From positions 124,001 to 188,000 of the forward strand of contig NW_024104317.1 of the NCBI RefSeq assembly GCF_003945595.2: a stretch of DNA of 64,000 nt, in the 5' to 3' direction. The notes below the pieces were generated by a model, which saw only the letters and a program-made list of their open reading frames with translations, was not told where the DNA came from and did not search any database. Shown here piece after piece: positions 14,384-28,414 of the stretch (within the stretch, counting starts at the first letter, position 1; the number at the start of each line of letters is the position of its first letter). Made by a program: the position numbers and the translations under genes. Source of the DNA: Pipra filicauda (taxonomy: Eukaryota > Chordata > Aves > Passeriformes > Pipridae).

Positions 14384-16399
14384 AAGCCACATTTTCCTCA
14401 ACATAGCACTTTTCAAGTCACACTCCTGTTTATCTTCTTCCTGTATGTGGGATCAAATGGATTATCCTCTTGTGACCCCTTCCCAGAGCTGCTCTGGAAC
14501 AATTCTGGTTCTGAATTGGTTTGACCCTCTCAGAGCCTGTCGGTAAATCTGCCGAGACAAGAAACAGATCTTTCAAAAGAAGAGTTTAAGCTCTTTGCCA
14601 AAGAATACACAACTTAGGAAAACGGGTCCAAAGCACAAAAGAGTTATTTAAATATTTCATTACCTCAGTGTAACCACTTTATTCCAAACGAAGAAGAATC
14701 CAACTCATTCCCGCCTCTCCTGGAAGACACAGCTGTCTTGCTTATAGTGCTCTCCCCCTCTACCTGTGTCCAACTGTTCAACCTGTTGACAAAACCTTAT
14801 TTATTTTAATATAAAGTTTATGACTGAGGAAAAATAAGCCTAGTCTATGGGTTTTTTTAGGTCAGGTGGATGTATGCCACAGGTATCTCTCACTGATATC
14901 TTCCCCACCCTGTACTCAAGGAGCATTAGTGTTATCTAGGACAGATTCTTATCTCTGGCTTTTTCTCAGCTCCTTTGTTTCTCTTACAATCTCTCTGATT
15001 AACTCTGAGTTGGCTAATAGAAAATTAAGGTCTTTTTATTTATCAAAAGTAAGGCTTTTGGGTCTCTTATACTCAAAGTCTTGTTAGAGTTTAGGGGGTA
15101 TTTAATGAATAATTCATAAATTGAACTTTTTTGAATTGAAATTTTACAGGTAAGAGTTCTCACATAAGGAGACAAATGTCATACATCCATCATTTAAAGG
15201 TACACCCTACTGGACAACCGGTTTCTGCCTCAGTTTTGGAGTAGTAAATTCATCATTCATTTTCTATTTACTTGTCTCGGCCACTGAATTGTATAAGCAA
15301 GAAAATGCCATGCAATGAAAACTTTTGCACTGACTATTCTGAGAGCAATTCACAAAAGCCCCTAGAGATCTAAAAGTGAGAGTAAGAGTTCTGGGTGGTC
15401 ATTGTAGGTACAATTAGGACTGCACAATCTCTGGCCCTACCCTCTGCCCTCCCAAAATAGTAGGGTATGGCCTTCAGACCATACACATGGATAAATTATT
15501 CAGGTCTCATATTTGGGGGGCACAACAGCAGTTGTACCTGTACCAGGAGAGCACAGTGCCCCAGAAAGTACTTTCATCATTCATAATTTCAAGAAGTAGT
15601 GCTCAGAGTAAGAGCTCATCAGGCAAAAAAGGGAACTAGCAGCTCCCCCATTCCCAGTTTGCATGTGATGTCTCAGATTGGAATTTGTCACTCATTCTAC
15701 ACTCACACAGGAGATAAAGTAGAATCAAACAGCTGAAAAAGATAAAAAAATGTCATCTACCCTATGTCCTATCTTGAGATAATTGTCCTTAAAACACCCA
15801 TATTAGGTACCTGGTTGTTCCTAAAGACCTTTTAAACCGGGTATTCGCTAGCATCTTCTGATAGCTTACTATAGGAATGTCCTTTACTAACATCCTTTAC
15901 TATCAGGAAATTTTTAAAATATCTAACCTGCATCATGTTAGGTCTGCTCTGCTTATTCTTCAGAGACACGGAGAACCAAGAATTTATTTTCTTTTTATAG
16001 TAGTTATTTCTTTATGCCCTGCCTATTATCATATGCTTACTCAAACACACAAACACACTCCAGTATCATTTTATTTAGGCTCAATTTCTCCTCTTCCAAC
16101 TTTCTTCCAGGTCACAACCCCTAAAATTTCTCACTGTTGTCCTTTGGACTGCCTCTGTTTGGTCCATAATTTATTTGAAGTAGCATGTCCGAAACTGGAA
16201 ACGGCTCAGACCTTCCTGGTGCTTAATACAATGTTATTCCTCGTGTTTATATCCTAGTGCATGATTTGAAATTTTTGCAAGAGCTCACCAGTTTTTACTT
16301 GCCTCCAATCTGTGGTCCACCCAGACCACCATACCATTTTCTACAAAGCTCTTATTTCGCCAGTGCTTTCCTAAGTATTTTACATATATTTGTAAACCT
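14384..16399. other. Non-coding host DNA, no gene seen
   Basis: No exon or dated repeat is recognised. A 126-codon open frame at 15877-16257 (+) begins at a genuine ATG but is hydrophobic, His/Leu/Phe-rich and without motifs. Its 3' side runs towards a suspected antisense LINE remnant, so it is more likely a chance frame than a gene. Confidence 0.5.
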
Positions 16400-16560
16400 A
16401 GCGTGTCACTTCCCATTGGGAAGTCCTTTTTGTTTGGTGACATCTGCAAATTTAAGACTACTCTCAGGCCCACCAGTTAGGCCAGTAATGAAAGCAAGAA
16501 TAATATCTGATCCAGAACAGACACCTTTGGACACTCACTCAACATAGATTTTTGTAGTGA
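16400..16560 (-). repeat. Doubtful ancient CR1/L3-type LINE remnant
   Basis: The + strand text from about 16430 (GGTGACATCTGCAAATTTA) to about 16545 (CAGACACCTTTGGACACTC) resembles the antisense of a degraded CR1/L3 reverse-transcriptase region, where similar phrases about a checked interval and a paired aspartate segment recur in vertebrate genomes. The match is from memory and weak, and the boundaries are a guess. If real, it is far older than the CR1 tails elsewhere in the window. Confidence 0.25.
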
Positions 16561-19500
16561 ACAACTGTTAACTTGTTGCTTTGTATATCTCTCTGTATAT
16601 TTTAGTGCCCTTCCAGCAACTGGAATAAGGTTGGGTGTTCTATAAATTTCTCACTTTTCCAACTATTTTTACATAATCACTACAGTTATATTTTCTAATA
16701 CCTAGATAACCTGCCTGTCCCTCAGAAGTTCCTACAGATAACTATTCGAAGCTCTGAGAATTCATCAACCAGCTGGCATGAAAACATCTAAATTTTATAC
16801 ATGCTATGTAAGTTGTTTCTTCCCTATTCTCTCCTATTGGCGCTGGTATTAGACTACCTTATTGTACCTGACCTTTATACTGAAATCTGACACAATAGCA
16901 TGACATCAGCCCTTCCCCTGTCACCTTCAAATAGCCTTCCCACTCTCTTGAATAGCTTCTCTGATTCATGTGCTTGCAGTTTGCCTTAGTGAACTGACCT
17001 AGTTTCCACTTTGTGCAATCTTCCTTCTTATGTTTGAAGTATGGGAAGTGCTCTTGATTTAGCCAGCTTGGGTTCTTACTGTATTTCCTCTCTTTCTTCC
17101 TTATCAGGATGATTTGCACTGTGCCCTCTCAGACCAGACTCCTAACAATCCTATACAGTAGACATATTTAGACTAATATTATTCCAAATAAGGCCATCAA
17201 GGATCATAAAAATCAGGTTTGAGCTACTATAATTATTCATTTCAGGCAGTTACTGGACTGCTGGATGAAGAAGAGAGTAATTTCTTTTAGACCAATTATG
17301 AAATTTTAAGAATTTTCAGTGCATAATGCAATGAAAGAAAAAAAACCACAAAACCCCAAACTATCAAACAACAGTGATTTTAAGAGGAAGAGGAATCAAT
17401 ATATTATCATTATATCGATAAAGGTTATAGTGAAGGAAGAAGAAGAGAATTAAATCATCTCAACTTTTCAAAACAACCTAAGTAATTTAAGAGGATCTAT
17501 GCAATTTACTTACGCTCTTGTTCTCTAACCAGCTTTGAAAATCCCTGCTCTGTAATATCAAATTATTAGTACTCTGTCTTTAACATTATTGAAATAAAAG
17601 CAAAGCTTGTCTGGAATTGGGCTGTATTTATAATGCAAATTATAAATGGTAAGCATTTTTCCTCCATAAAAAATACTTAATTTAAAATGTTTAGCAAGTT
17701 TACATTCTGGACCAGACAAGATAAATGATTCACACAAAATTATACAGAAATCCAGCCAATATATCTTTGGTAAATATGCTTTGAAGTGTTGGAAATGAGA
17801 GAGCTGACAATTTTTAATTTTTCCCCCCTCAAACTCTCGAGAGAATGATACCTGTATACACCAAGTTTTCCTAAAATACCATTTTCCAAGAGTACAAGCG
17901 ATTGTTGAAAATGAGTTTATACTAGCAAAAATATCCAGTACTTCAACTATTTAGGGTTCAAGGCCTAAAGTTATTTCACCCACTGACCTTCTAGCATCAA
18001 GACAGAGCTAAACAAGAGAAAAAGCTACATCTACGGATGACATTTCTTTAAACCACTATATTGGATTGAAAAGTATGGATTATCTTCAAAAGACAAGCTA
18101 TTGCCTGGTCCATAATGTGCAGATGACCTAATAACAACACCAATCGCTGTATTTCTCACAGAACTATAATTATAAAAAATATGTTCTTTTAATTATCTGT
18201 GGTCATAGACACAGATTCAACTTAACACAACCTTGAGCGCATCTACTGTCCTCAGCATCCTGTGCCATTCTGCAAATAGCTGATACACGTGTTTGATGGG
18301 CCAATTTGTCCCAAATCTCCCATTCTGTCCTGAAAAAGCAGCAGCACATAACTACACCTACTCAGACAGCACCCAAGAATCAACTATATCTCAAAGTAAC
18401 AGCTTACATACCATTTTCTCATTCTTCTGGAGAGATAAGGGGAAGGGGAGGGAAAATTTGACTCTAACACCACAACAGTCTGGTGAGCAGACGGAATGGC
18501 ATCATCTTCATCTTTACTTGGTCTTTTTTTGTCCCCACAGAGAAAAACAGTAGTCAATCTCATATATTCTCCTTATAATTTGACTGAAAATTTGAGAAGG
18601 GCAGGAGGAAAATAAGGAGGGAGCTCATTTACCTCCATGTTAAGTGATGCAGATAAAGGTGCATATTACATTGCACAATATAGTTAAATATACTGAACAG
18701 CAATATGGAAGCAATGGTGTTAAAATTTTAACAGTGATGTATGTATTAAAACTAATCTGATGAAAATTTGCTTCATGTTCAAGCTATAAACTATCAAAGG
18801 CAGTTAATATCCAGAGACACCAGATATTATACATAATGCAGATTTTCCATATTTTAATCTAAAAAGCTGTGTTCTTTGCTAAGAGCATGGGAAATGTGAC
18901 TTTTCCTAGACTGCCTGCTGTCATCAAGACAAGAAGCTTAGAGTTGCTCTTGCTCACTCTTCTGACCAGCACTGGCCCAAGGGATGACCCCATGGAAATA
19001 GCACTAAGGGTGGGAGTTACAACAGCAAGAGTGCCACATTTCCACCTTGTAAATCCAGTAGTCCAGTCTTGGAAATTGCTCTATACTAAATGTGCTCTTC
19101 TGTGTTTCTGGTAAATAAAGAGTACATAGCTATGCACTGTACTCAAAGAGAGGAGAAAGAGGGCTTCAGGTGAAGGTGTTCTCCTCAAAGAAATCAGTGG
19201 CTGTTCCTGTGACTAGGAAATCCAGAGCAGTCCCTTCTAGCCCTATTTAATGCTATGTGCAGTGTTGGGATGAATGTTCTAGCTAGGAGTTTTTTAGCCT
19301 GGGATGTCAAAGGAAACTTTTTGGTGGGCCTCCTAGAGACTAGAGAGAGACATAACTTATTTACACAATTCATCACTTTAAAAGAGGATTTTTCTTTCTG
19401 ATTAATTTCATTGATACAAGCAACTTGTATTATTCCCTCATAAAAGTTAATAAAGAGCAACACATGGTACTTGAATTCATGCCACTGGCAATACCACAAA

Positions 19501-19795
19501 ATGTTAATTGAAACAGCAACAACCCACTAGATTATACAGCAATGACTGGCAGACATGCTGAATTCACTAAATTTCATGACATAACATGCCCAGGAATGAA
19601 GAAAACAGTAAGAAAGAATAAGGCCTGAAGCAGCAGAAGGTAGTTGGCAATGGGATGCTTGCTTATTATCCATGCATGACATCACATTTGGATTGCTCAG
19701 CTGTACAGGCCAGAAGAGGCAAAAGCTGAAAACCAGTTACTCCAATTTCTTGCCTCTACCCACTCATCTATTCTGGAAAAAATATCCATAGATAC
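16561..19795. other. Non-coding host DNA, no gene seen
   Basis: AT-rich sequence without a supported exon, repeat or RNA gene. Open frames here (for example 16859-17119 on the - strand and 18293-18553 on the + strand) are short and motif-free. Confidence 0.5.
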
Positions 19796-20353
19796 ATCAC
19801 TTGTCCTGCTCTGCTCTGCAAGGGTGTGGCCTCACCTTGAATATCGTGGCAGTTTTGGGCACCACAATACAGAAAAGATATTAAGCTCTTAGAGAGTGTC
19901 CCAAGGAGGACAATGAAGATGGTGAAGGGTCTTGAGGGGAAGCTGTATGAGGAGCAGCTGAGGGCACTTGATTTTTTCAGCTTGGAGAAGAGGAGAGTGA
20001 AGGGAAACCTCATCACAGTCTATAACTTCCTCATGAGGGGAAGAGAAAGGACAGGCACTCATTTCTTCTCTGTGGTGACCAGTGACAGGACCCAAGGGAA
20101 TGGCCTGAAGTTGTGTCAGGGTTAGGTTGGATTTTAGGAAAAGGTTCTTCCCCCAGAGGGTGGTTGGGCACTGGAACAGGCTCCCTGGGGAAGTGGTCAC
20201 AGCACCAAAGCCTGATAGAGTTCAAGAAGGGTTTGAATGATCCTCTCAGGCACATGGTGTGACTCTTGGGGATCGTCCTGTGTAGGGTCAGGAGTTGGAC
20301 TCAATGATCCCTGTGGACCCCTTCCAACTCAGCATATTCTGTGATTCTGTGAT
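19796..20353 (+). repeat. CR1 LINE 3' fragment, longest in the window
   Basis: About 555 bases follow CR1 from the end of ORF2 to the tail. Recognisable blocks in order are a CTGCTCTGCAAGGGTGTGG block, GAGTGTCCCAAGGAGGACAA, a GAGGGGAAGCTGTATGAGGA block, CTTGGAGAAGAGGAG, AGGACCCAAGGGAATGGCC, a TGGGCACTGGAACAGGCTCC block, AGGAGTTGGACTCAATGATC and CCCTTCCAACTCAG, ending in ATTCTGTGATTCTGTG. It still carries part of the RT C-terminal coding region on both frames, but with stops and shifts, so it makes no protein. The blocks are well kept, so it is one of the younger CR1 copies here. Confidence 0.93.
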
Positions 20354-23300
20354 CACCTGTTCCAGATCTTCTGACCCTCAAGGTCTTAAAAGATCGGTGG
20401 TTATTCAGATCTTCATAAGCAAATCCTGATGTAACTTGTTTTAAGAGCTAGAATCTGAAAACTTCATCTAGCAGTATTTAGTCAGGGAACAATCTCTTCG
20501 ACATTAACAGGAGAAATTCATAAAGCATGCTACTTCTTGGTGTGAATGAAATCTAGCCCTTGATTATTAGAGGCAATGCTTCATTCAACACCACCTTCAT
20601 ATGGTTTAACCCCCTGTTTTGCAGGGATCAGGCCTCACTATTGCTATCCATATATAATGTAAACTTTACTGAAAAAGGAAATGCATTGTGAATTTGTATG
20701 CAAATTCTCAGAAAAAAAATTATAAACTATAAATCAACCTTTTAAGGACTAATCACATGAATTTGTTTTTATTAAAATATTCTAAATTAAGCAGAGTATC
20801 AAAAAAAAACCACCAGGAGGATCTCTTTGCATGTCCTGTTACCAGGAAAATAATATTCAGAAATTAAATTCTTGTCTACAAGAGAGTTTTATTAAGAGAT
20901 GATTTTTTTAAAATAAGCTTGTAGACTTTAACTATCATCCTTGTTAATGCCATACCCTGCTTGTAAGCAGAAAAATCCTTCTTTCTTGAGTTTACTTGCC
21001 AGTTGAAGTCTTCATGGACTGATGACTCCTATAGAACTAGATAAGGGTGACACATTCTTTAAGGAAAGAAAATCTTTCAAAATTTGCTAGGTACTGTTTA
21101 TAATCTTCATTTTTTGATTTATGGCAGTAAATTTTGATTGACTGCTTGACTGAGAACTGTCCTGGATAAGACTTATTTGATATTCTCAGTCTTTTCTTCC
21201 TGAAGTCCCCAGAAGATAAAGCAGTGCCTTCTGCTGTTCTTTTACCAAGCCTCACAACTCCGTGTCTCTGTATGGCATGAAGGACTCCAGATATGAAGAT
21301 AATCAAGACCACATGACTGCAGAGTGAGCCAATTGTATGTGGATCTGTGATCCATCGCTGTAAGGTTAATATCTCCTTGCTGAAAGCGTATAATCATTTT
21401 GAAGTATCTTCTTTGTTTTGTTTTGTGGTTTTGTGTTTCGGGTTTTGTTTTGGTTTGGTTTTGGTTTGTTGTTTTTTTTTTAAGCATGACAAAAAAACCC
21501 AGAGCCTAATTTTATATGCCTGGGAGTAGCTATCTAAGCTTCAGGCAATACAAACGCTGCTATTACTGGGGAGTAAAAGCTCTGCATAATTAACAAACAT
21601 CATCAGCCTTACAGTTCCTGTAGAATGTAGTAAGTTCCTTGCCTGAAGGCTGCTCTCAGCCTAGTAAGTCTGTTTACCCTGTCCAAGATTAGATTAGTTT
21701 AATTATTATGAAAAAGACTGCTAAGATCTTACAGCCTAATTATGCAAATGTTTCTAAATGTTCACAAAAGTAATTTATTTATTTGGAGATAAATGAATCT
21801 GTTTTGTCATAAACCAGATTGCAGTCCTGGCAATGTACAAGCAGGGTTATATGCCCTTAGGCATATCTTTCACTGCAAGTATCAGTGGGACCCCTGGATT
21901 ACAACATTTATAAATACAGAGATGTTTTTTAGCAGGTTTTTATTGTTTTTGTAAATTATAGTAATCCCAGAAAGAACTATCACAGGTTTAATACTCACCA
22001 ACCTTGTTATGAAAACAGGGTTTCTCAGCAGAAGCATTTAAAAGATGCTAAGAGCTAAAACATTCCTGGTAGACCTATTAAGATGCACCTGTTTTATTAT
22101 GCTTTGGAACTGATATCTTCAAAAGAGTTCTCCCCTCCTAGCATAGACTCTTGCTGCTAAAATAACCTGCATCAATATAGTATTATTATTCTAAATAAGG
22201 TGGTAGTGTTCTTCTCAAGGAATACAGTGCTAACCTTAACTGGAAACAACCCCTTTTACATTAGGAATTCTGTAGGTTTTCCTCATAAACCTCATTACAG
22301 CTTAGAGATTTAATTCTTCATCTATTTGTAATTACATGACAACTCATGAAATAGATGCAGAAAAACTGTTCTATATTTAGCTACTGCTCTAGTTTCATTG
22401 CTATTATCATGGAGATAACACCTAGGCAGCACACTGCTGCCTTCTGTGAATTCATGCACATTTGAAGTAGACTATTTAATACTTAAAATCTGATCTTGAC
22501 CACAAATAACGCTGAAAAGCTTAACATGTTGCACAGCTGTCTAAAATGAAGCGGGATGTAAGCCCAAAAGTAGACTGGCCTTTTCAGAGTTCAAGTCTTC
22601 TCTTAATGAGACAACTCATCTGCAGACAAGGGCTATTTTGCGCACGTCAGAGCATACATCCCCTGATTCCCACAGGCATCGACTTCAGAGGGAACTAAAC
22701 TACAGGCACCTTTAAAGCAATAAGTGTGGAAATTTTAGCTGGATATTAGTAGCAAAGCAGGTGAAATACAATTCACATCTCTAATAAACTCAGATATTTT
22801 GAGTAAAGTTCATTTAAACTATAACATCAAATTGATGCAGTAACACCTTTCTGCCACTGATGTTTATTTTCTACTTGAGACAATAGCATGGCATTTCACT
22901 GGAAACATATTGCATTAAAATCAATGCAGAGCAACTTCTTGATTTGTTTATAAATTAACCATTCCTTAAATAAGCAAGGTAATAGCTCTATATAGGAATT
23001 ACACCCACAGTTCTCCTGTGTATTGAATGGAGGATGTGAGCGATGATTTTAACTGGCTGCTATGACATCACCATTATCATGGATATTCAAGACATTAGAA
23101 GCTGTGTGCTGTCAGTTAAATGATCACATCTCAAGTGCACCTGCGTTATAATTATTCATTTGGAGCAGGATCATTAACATATTCCTTAAGTCATTTACAG
23201 GCAATTTGACTCTACAGTAATGATTTTTTCCCTCTTTGTAACAAATTAATGAGATATATATAAATACGCGAGTACAAATGAAATTCACACAATTCATACC

Positions 23301-26300
23301 ATAATTAGTGTATACCAAAGGTCTGAAGATTGTCCAACTTGGCAATTTTTTTTCCTGTGGTAGGCAGCTATTCAGCACTATATAAGATTCTTTCAGAAAA
23401 AAAGATATCTCTCAATATACTTTTAACAGAGACAAAAAGGTTAGCAGTCATCTTGTCTGTTGGCATTTGGCAAGTAATATTTGCAGTTCAGGTTCAAGAG
23501 TTTGAATGATGAAAGTAAAAGAGATAAGAAGCTGGAATTTATTAAATGCATCTATTCAATTACGTAAACAGAGTTACTTGTTCAGTAACCAACATAATTA
23601 ACTTGCCCGGTTTCAAAATCATACAGTTGTTTCTGGCTAGACAACTTTGAGAATCATACAGTTAATTGGTAAGTGTGTACAAATACAGAGGAGCATGTCC
23701 ATGCACCTGCCAAACATCTAAATATTGATAACTCATTTTAGGCTTTTCTGCAGTTTGCATGCTGACAGAACTTCCCTAGAACTGTAAAATCTCCGTCATT
23801 AGTGCAAGATAGTGCTGATCTCATCTTGGCTTGCATACAAAACTCTTTATAGGGGACATTACTGCTGGGGTGAAGGATGCTGTAAGACTGTCAGAAAACT
23901 GTAGTGCACAATCATTTTGGCCCAAAGAAACCTCTATCCTGTAACACCCAAGATGCAATAATTGCCTACTCCATGTAACAACTTCTCCTCACTCACAAGG
24001 TTCGGTGGCACGCAAAAATGCACAGCAGCATTTACACAGATCATTCCTTCATACTGTTCGCCCTTACCATGTCATTAGCTGGTATCACTGGATTTAAATC
24101 AATTGTTTTACTTTCTTGCAAAACAATTCCTTCAATCCTATGCAAGAGAGGGGCAGCTGAGCAGCATGGCTCAGTGAACTATCGTGTTTAAGCCTAAGTA
24201 CTGAGCAGGTCTGCCCTGTCTCCAGCAGCCCCGTTTGTTACACTGGCAATGTAACAGTGAGCAAAGACCTTCAGCAGGCACATGGAGAAGAGACACAGTG
24301 AGACAGGAGCTTTTTTTCTTCTAATCCACTCCCCTGAAAATGTTGGTAAAACATCTGCTATTTGGGGAGTTTCTTCTCTTACACAGATGCTCTTTAGAAG
24401 TGACTTGGGAGTATTTGGAGGGACAGAGAGTGAGAGGAGAAAGTGTTTCCAGCTTCTCTTCAGTCTGACAGTAGGGTGCTTGAAAATCCCCAAATGTGTC
24501 CGCAGCAACGACATCACTTCTGCCACGGCTGAGCAACTTCTCTTGAACAAATCTATAAGAGGAACTAAAAACTTCCTCAGGGAGAGCAGTTGTATGTGTG
24601 CATAGGGAAGCTCCAAGGCAGCAATTTTAAACTCAGAGCATTAGACCAAGGCATTATGGATGACACACACGATCCTGTATGACTAACAGATGCAGAAAGA
24701 CTCCTAGATTTGTCTGTAATTAATTTTGTGCTAGATTTCCATTTGGAAATCTTGGCCTTAAGAAGGCAATGGGAAGTTTCAGTCACTTCTGCCACAGTCA
24801 GGATATCAGACCGAAATGGCAAACAAATGGCACATATGAAACTTAGTAACATGGTGCCCTGAGCACCCCTGAGTTTTTGTGATCTATTTCCCTAATTATC
24901 CTGGAAAAATTACAGCACCCTTTATGGAATAAGAGCATTATAAAAGTAATAGTTTGCTCTATGATTATAAAGTTCTCTGGTTACAATGAGCCAATTTGAT
25001 CAGTGCATAAAAATACCAACCGATATTAATGCCATCAGTAGGTGAAGGTACCACCACTATAACAAATGTTACAAAAAGTTGAAGAATACTAATTACCAAA
25101 TGACACACCAGTCATAAAATCAAGGCACAGACACCCTGGGGTGGGAGCAAAAGGCAGCTGAATCTACAGTATTTTTTCAGGATATAAACAACTCAGATAA
25201 TCTTACAATAAAACAATACCCACTGCATCGGATATGTATCATTCCCAAGTATCAATTAGAAAGAGAAATTCAAAGACTGCTTAGATCTTTGAATATCATA
25301 CTCTATCAGTGTAATTTACTGTTTTTAATATACAACTGAAATGCTACAGAAAACAAAACCTTGGATTATAATTTATTCTGCATTACTGAAAGGCATTCCC
25401 TCCAACAGTGTATTCCACATCCTTGAAAACTCAGCATTTTCCCTGCCCATTTTTCTGGTACAACCCATGCCCCCACCATTTGATCTTTCTCAGGATCTGA
25501 TATTTATGGTGTGACATCAGCAATGCTCAGAGCAATTACTTCTCCCAGAGTAAAATCTAACAACTCACCAACTCCCAAATCTGCACCTAGATTGTACCTC
25601 CCTGCCCATAAGCAACCATTAGCTATTCTCTGGCCAAGCAAGCTCAGATGGGCTTCTCACAGAATTTATCCTGCATTCACCATGAGTGCAGACATCTAAA
25701 GAAGTTCACAAAAGAATGCATTTGTTATTCTTTCACCCAGTGATGGAAAGCATCAGTGCCATGGTAGAAAGCCAAAGGAGAGTTCCATGCATACATCCTC
25801 CTACATACATATAACCTCTTTCTCCAGTGCTCGAGACAACTTGGCTACCTGTGCAGCTTGAGATAAACAGGAAGCCCTCTGCCTGCAATTTCTAGGTGCC
25901 CTGATTCTTCCCATGGTCTGCACCGCAATTCCTCTCTCTCTCTTTCCTTCCCTACTACATCTCTCAAAACCCCCTTTCTCTCTCCTCAGTACAGAAGAAT
26001 AGAAATTCTCCCTAGCCATCAAGTGAGTCCTGGAAAAAGTAAACCATCCTACTCTGGACTGTTACTGTGACAATTTAAAGCTGTGCATCTGAAGTTATCT
26101 TACCTGCGCCAGCACTTTCTTTTTCCCTTTTCTAGCTCTAAAGACCATTTTAAAGACTTCCTTGACATAAAGTTGCATTCACTCAGGCAGCAATGTACAA
26201 GTTTGAAGAAACCTACAATACCCATCAGAATAATGCAGAGCACTCATCATGAGTCATTCTTACTTTTCTGTATTCACTGAAAGCAGTTTTACATTTGTGA

Positions 26301-27834
26301 ACTGCATGATACCAGTGAACAGTACCTGAGTGCCTTCTCTGGGTGACAAAACTTACCCCTGCCAATTTGTTGGACTTTATTCAGAGCCATTCAGTTCCTT
26401 TCCCCTGGCCCACCCAGCATCAGTTCCCGCCCCCCCTCAGCCTCCAGACAGTGGGCACCCTCCCAAGCACTCTTTTCAACCTCCCTGTATCCCCTTAGCC
26501 ACAGCCACTGGCTCAACACAGCATCATGGACTTGCAGTCCCTTTTTAAGATGGCAAAAGGGAAGGAGTTGGACTATATTTGTTCTGAATTGCTCTACTGT
26601 TCATGTACAAGTAAGACAGCGACTCATCTCCCCCCCATCTCTGCTATAGTTCTGCTTGGATCATCCACTAGTGTATAATTGAAAGTATATGCCCCAGTAA
26701 ACCAGTTATCTTTAAGACATTAACATTTACCAGCGGTTCAGGTACCTTGACATCTGACAAAAACTAAGGAAATATTATTGCATCTGTATATCGCACAGCC
26801 AAATAATCAAACTTAAATTAAACATTCCATTGTTTTGCACCTCTGATTATTCCAGTAAAAAACAAAATAAGGAAAAAGCAGGCTACACACTACTTTACTC
26901 TCAGAATAGATTTATAGCATCTTACTGAGGCTTTTTCTATCACTCACTACTCATGTATCCAGAAACAACGTTTTGCCTTATGAGAACAATAGCCTGTAAA
27001 TTTTAGAATCTGAAATATTCATGAGAAATAGGTAATGACATTTACAGCTTAAAACACACATATTTTGTGTTTCTAACGAAAGATCAGAAAAAGCCAGAGT
27101 GCACTGTAGCCTTATCCTTTGTTTTCGACTATTCTGAAAGTCAGCCTACATGGAAAAACAACTAGGAGAGTTGGGCTATTTCCAGTTACAGCAGTCACTG
27201 TCTGGGAGAGGATCTGTGGGTAAAGGACAGGGGGTCCTTTAGTATTGTTCAGCAACTGCTACAGAGAAATACCTCAACAAGTTGAAGGGAATGTTGTTTC
27301 CTAGAACAGTGTTAAAGATGCAGCAGGTCCTCTCAGGGCTGACTCATCCATTATTTATGATGACTTATTTAAGATGATTTTCTGATGACTTGGACACAGG
27401 ACCTGTAAGGGTAACCCCAGGCACCAGGCTGTGACCAAAGCTTTAAAGAAAATTTGACAGTCAAGAACACTGCAATACAGCTGGCCAAGAAGGGGAAAAC
27501 AGAAACACATTTGGGTGCTTTTATAACAACACCTTTTGCATATGCAATAAACCCCCTGGCTGTGTTGTCCCCCTGTATTTCATGGCCTGCCTGGCCCCTC
27601 TGTGGGGGCCTCCAGGCATGCCTCTGACAACTCTATCACTTGTAGTGAGGGAGTTACCTCTGGGGCAGACAGATAAAGAGAACATCACCTGAACGAAAAA
27701 CTAATTTATTACCAAATTATCATTTCCCTGGCAGCAAAGGTTTCCTTGAGCGGACATTAGGCTCTTTCCCTCCTCACTAGTTTTTCAGAAGGTCTTCTAC
27801 ATCTACAATACCTTATATACCTTTTAAGGCATAT
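20354..27834. other. Non-coding host DNA, no gene seen
   Basis: No exon is supported. The longest frame, 140 codons at 24194-24616 (-), lacks an ATG at its start (it opens with TTG), overlaps other open frames on both strands and shows no motif, so I treat it as chance. The stretch 22300-23120 is unique-looking AT-rich DNA. At about 27540-27620 there is a local rise in GC without CpG clustering. Confidence 0.5.
21411..21482 (+). repeat. T/G-rich low-complexity run (GTTTT-type)
   Basis: Repeating TTTTG and GGTTT units run for about 70 bases and end in a T9 tract. On the - strand this is a (CAAAA)n-type array. It may be a degenerate simple repeat or the tail of a retroposon; no body is recognised next to it. 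Confidence 0.75.
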
Positions 27835-27892
27835 AAGTTATATATAGGTGTATATATAGCTATATATAGTATATATAAAGTATATAAGTAAG
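27835..27892. repeat. (TA)n-type microsatellite
   Basis: Alternating TATATA units are interrupted by AGG, GTG and AGC, forming several short self-complementary blocks. It lies about 10 bases left of the 5' end of the next CR1 fragment, so the LINE may have landed next to an AT-rich target or the array may have grown afterwards. Confidence 0.85.
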
Positions 27893-27902
27893 ATTGACAA
27901 TT

Positions 27903-28414
27903 ATACTGAATTTGGATGAGTTGTTGACTTCCTTGAAGGCAGAGAAGCCCTGCAGAGAGACTTTGATGATTTAGAGGGCCGGGCAATCACTAATTGTATG
28001 AAATCTGACAAAGACAAGAGATGGATTCTGCACCTGGGATGGGGCAAACCTGGATGTATAGACAGACTGGGGAATGAGAGGCTGGAAAGCAGCCCTGCCG
28101 GAAGGAATCTGGGGATCCTGGTCAATGGCAAGTTGAATGTGAGTCAGCAGTGCCCTGGCAGCTGAGAGGGCCAACCACGTCCTGGGGGGCACCAGGCAAA
28201 GCATCGCCAGCTGGTCAAGGAAGGTGATTGCACCAAGCCTGCCTAACTTCAAGAAGTGTTTGGACAACACTCTCTGGCACGTGGTGGAATTCTTGGGGCT
28301 GTCCTGCACAGGGTCAGGAGCTGGAATTTGATGATCTTTGTGGGTCTTGTGGATCCTTTGGGATCTTGTGGGTCCCTTCCAGCACAGAATATTCTATAAT
28401 TCTATGTTTCTATC
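27903..28414 (+). repeat. CR1 LINE 3' fragment with internal deletion
   Basis: The left part carries blocks of the late ORF2 region (GCCCTGCAGAGAGACTTTG, GGGCCGGGCAATCAC, AATCTGGGGATCCTGGTCAA). Near 28225 the text jumps from GGTCAAGGAAGGTGATTG to ACTTCAAGAAGTGTTTGGAC, which in a full CR1 lie several hundred bases apart; the 555-bp copy at 19.8 kb contains the missing middle. The end has GTCAGGAGCTGGA, CCCTTCCAGCACAG and an ATTCTATAATTCTATG tail. There is also a small local duplication of a TTGTGG/GATC segment near 28340-28370. Confidence 0.9.

Noticed and set aside
15877..16257. 126-codon frame on the + strand
   Set aside because: It is hydrophobic and His-rich without motifs, and adjoins a probable repeat remnant.
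24194..24616. 140-codon frame on the - strand
   Set aside because: It opens with TTG, overlaps frames on both strands and has no protein-like pattern.
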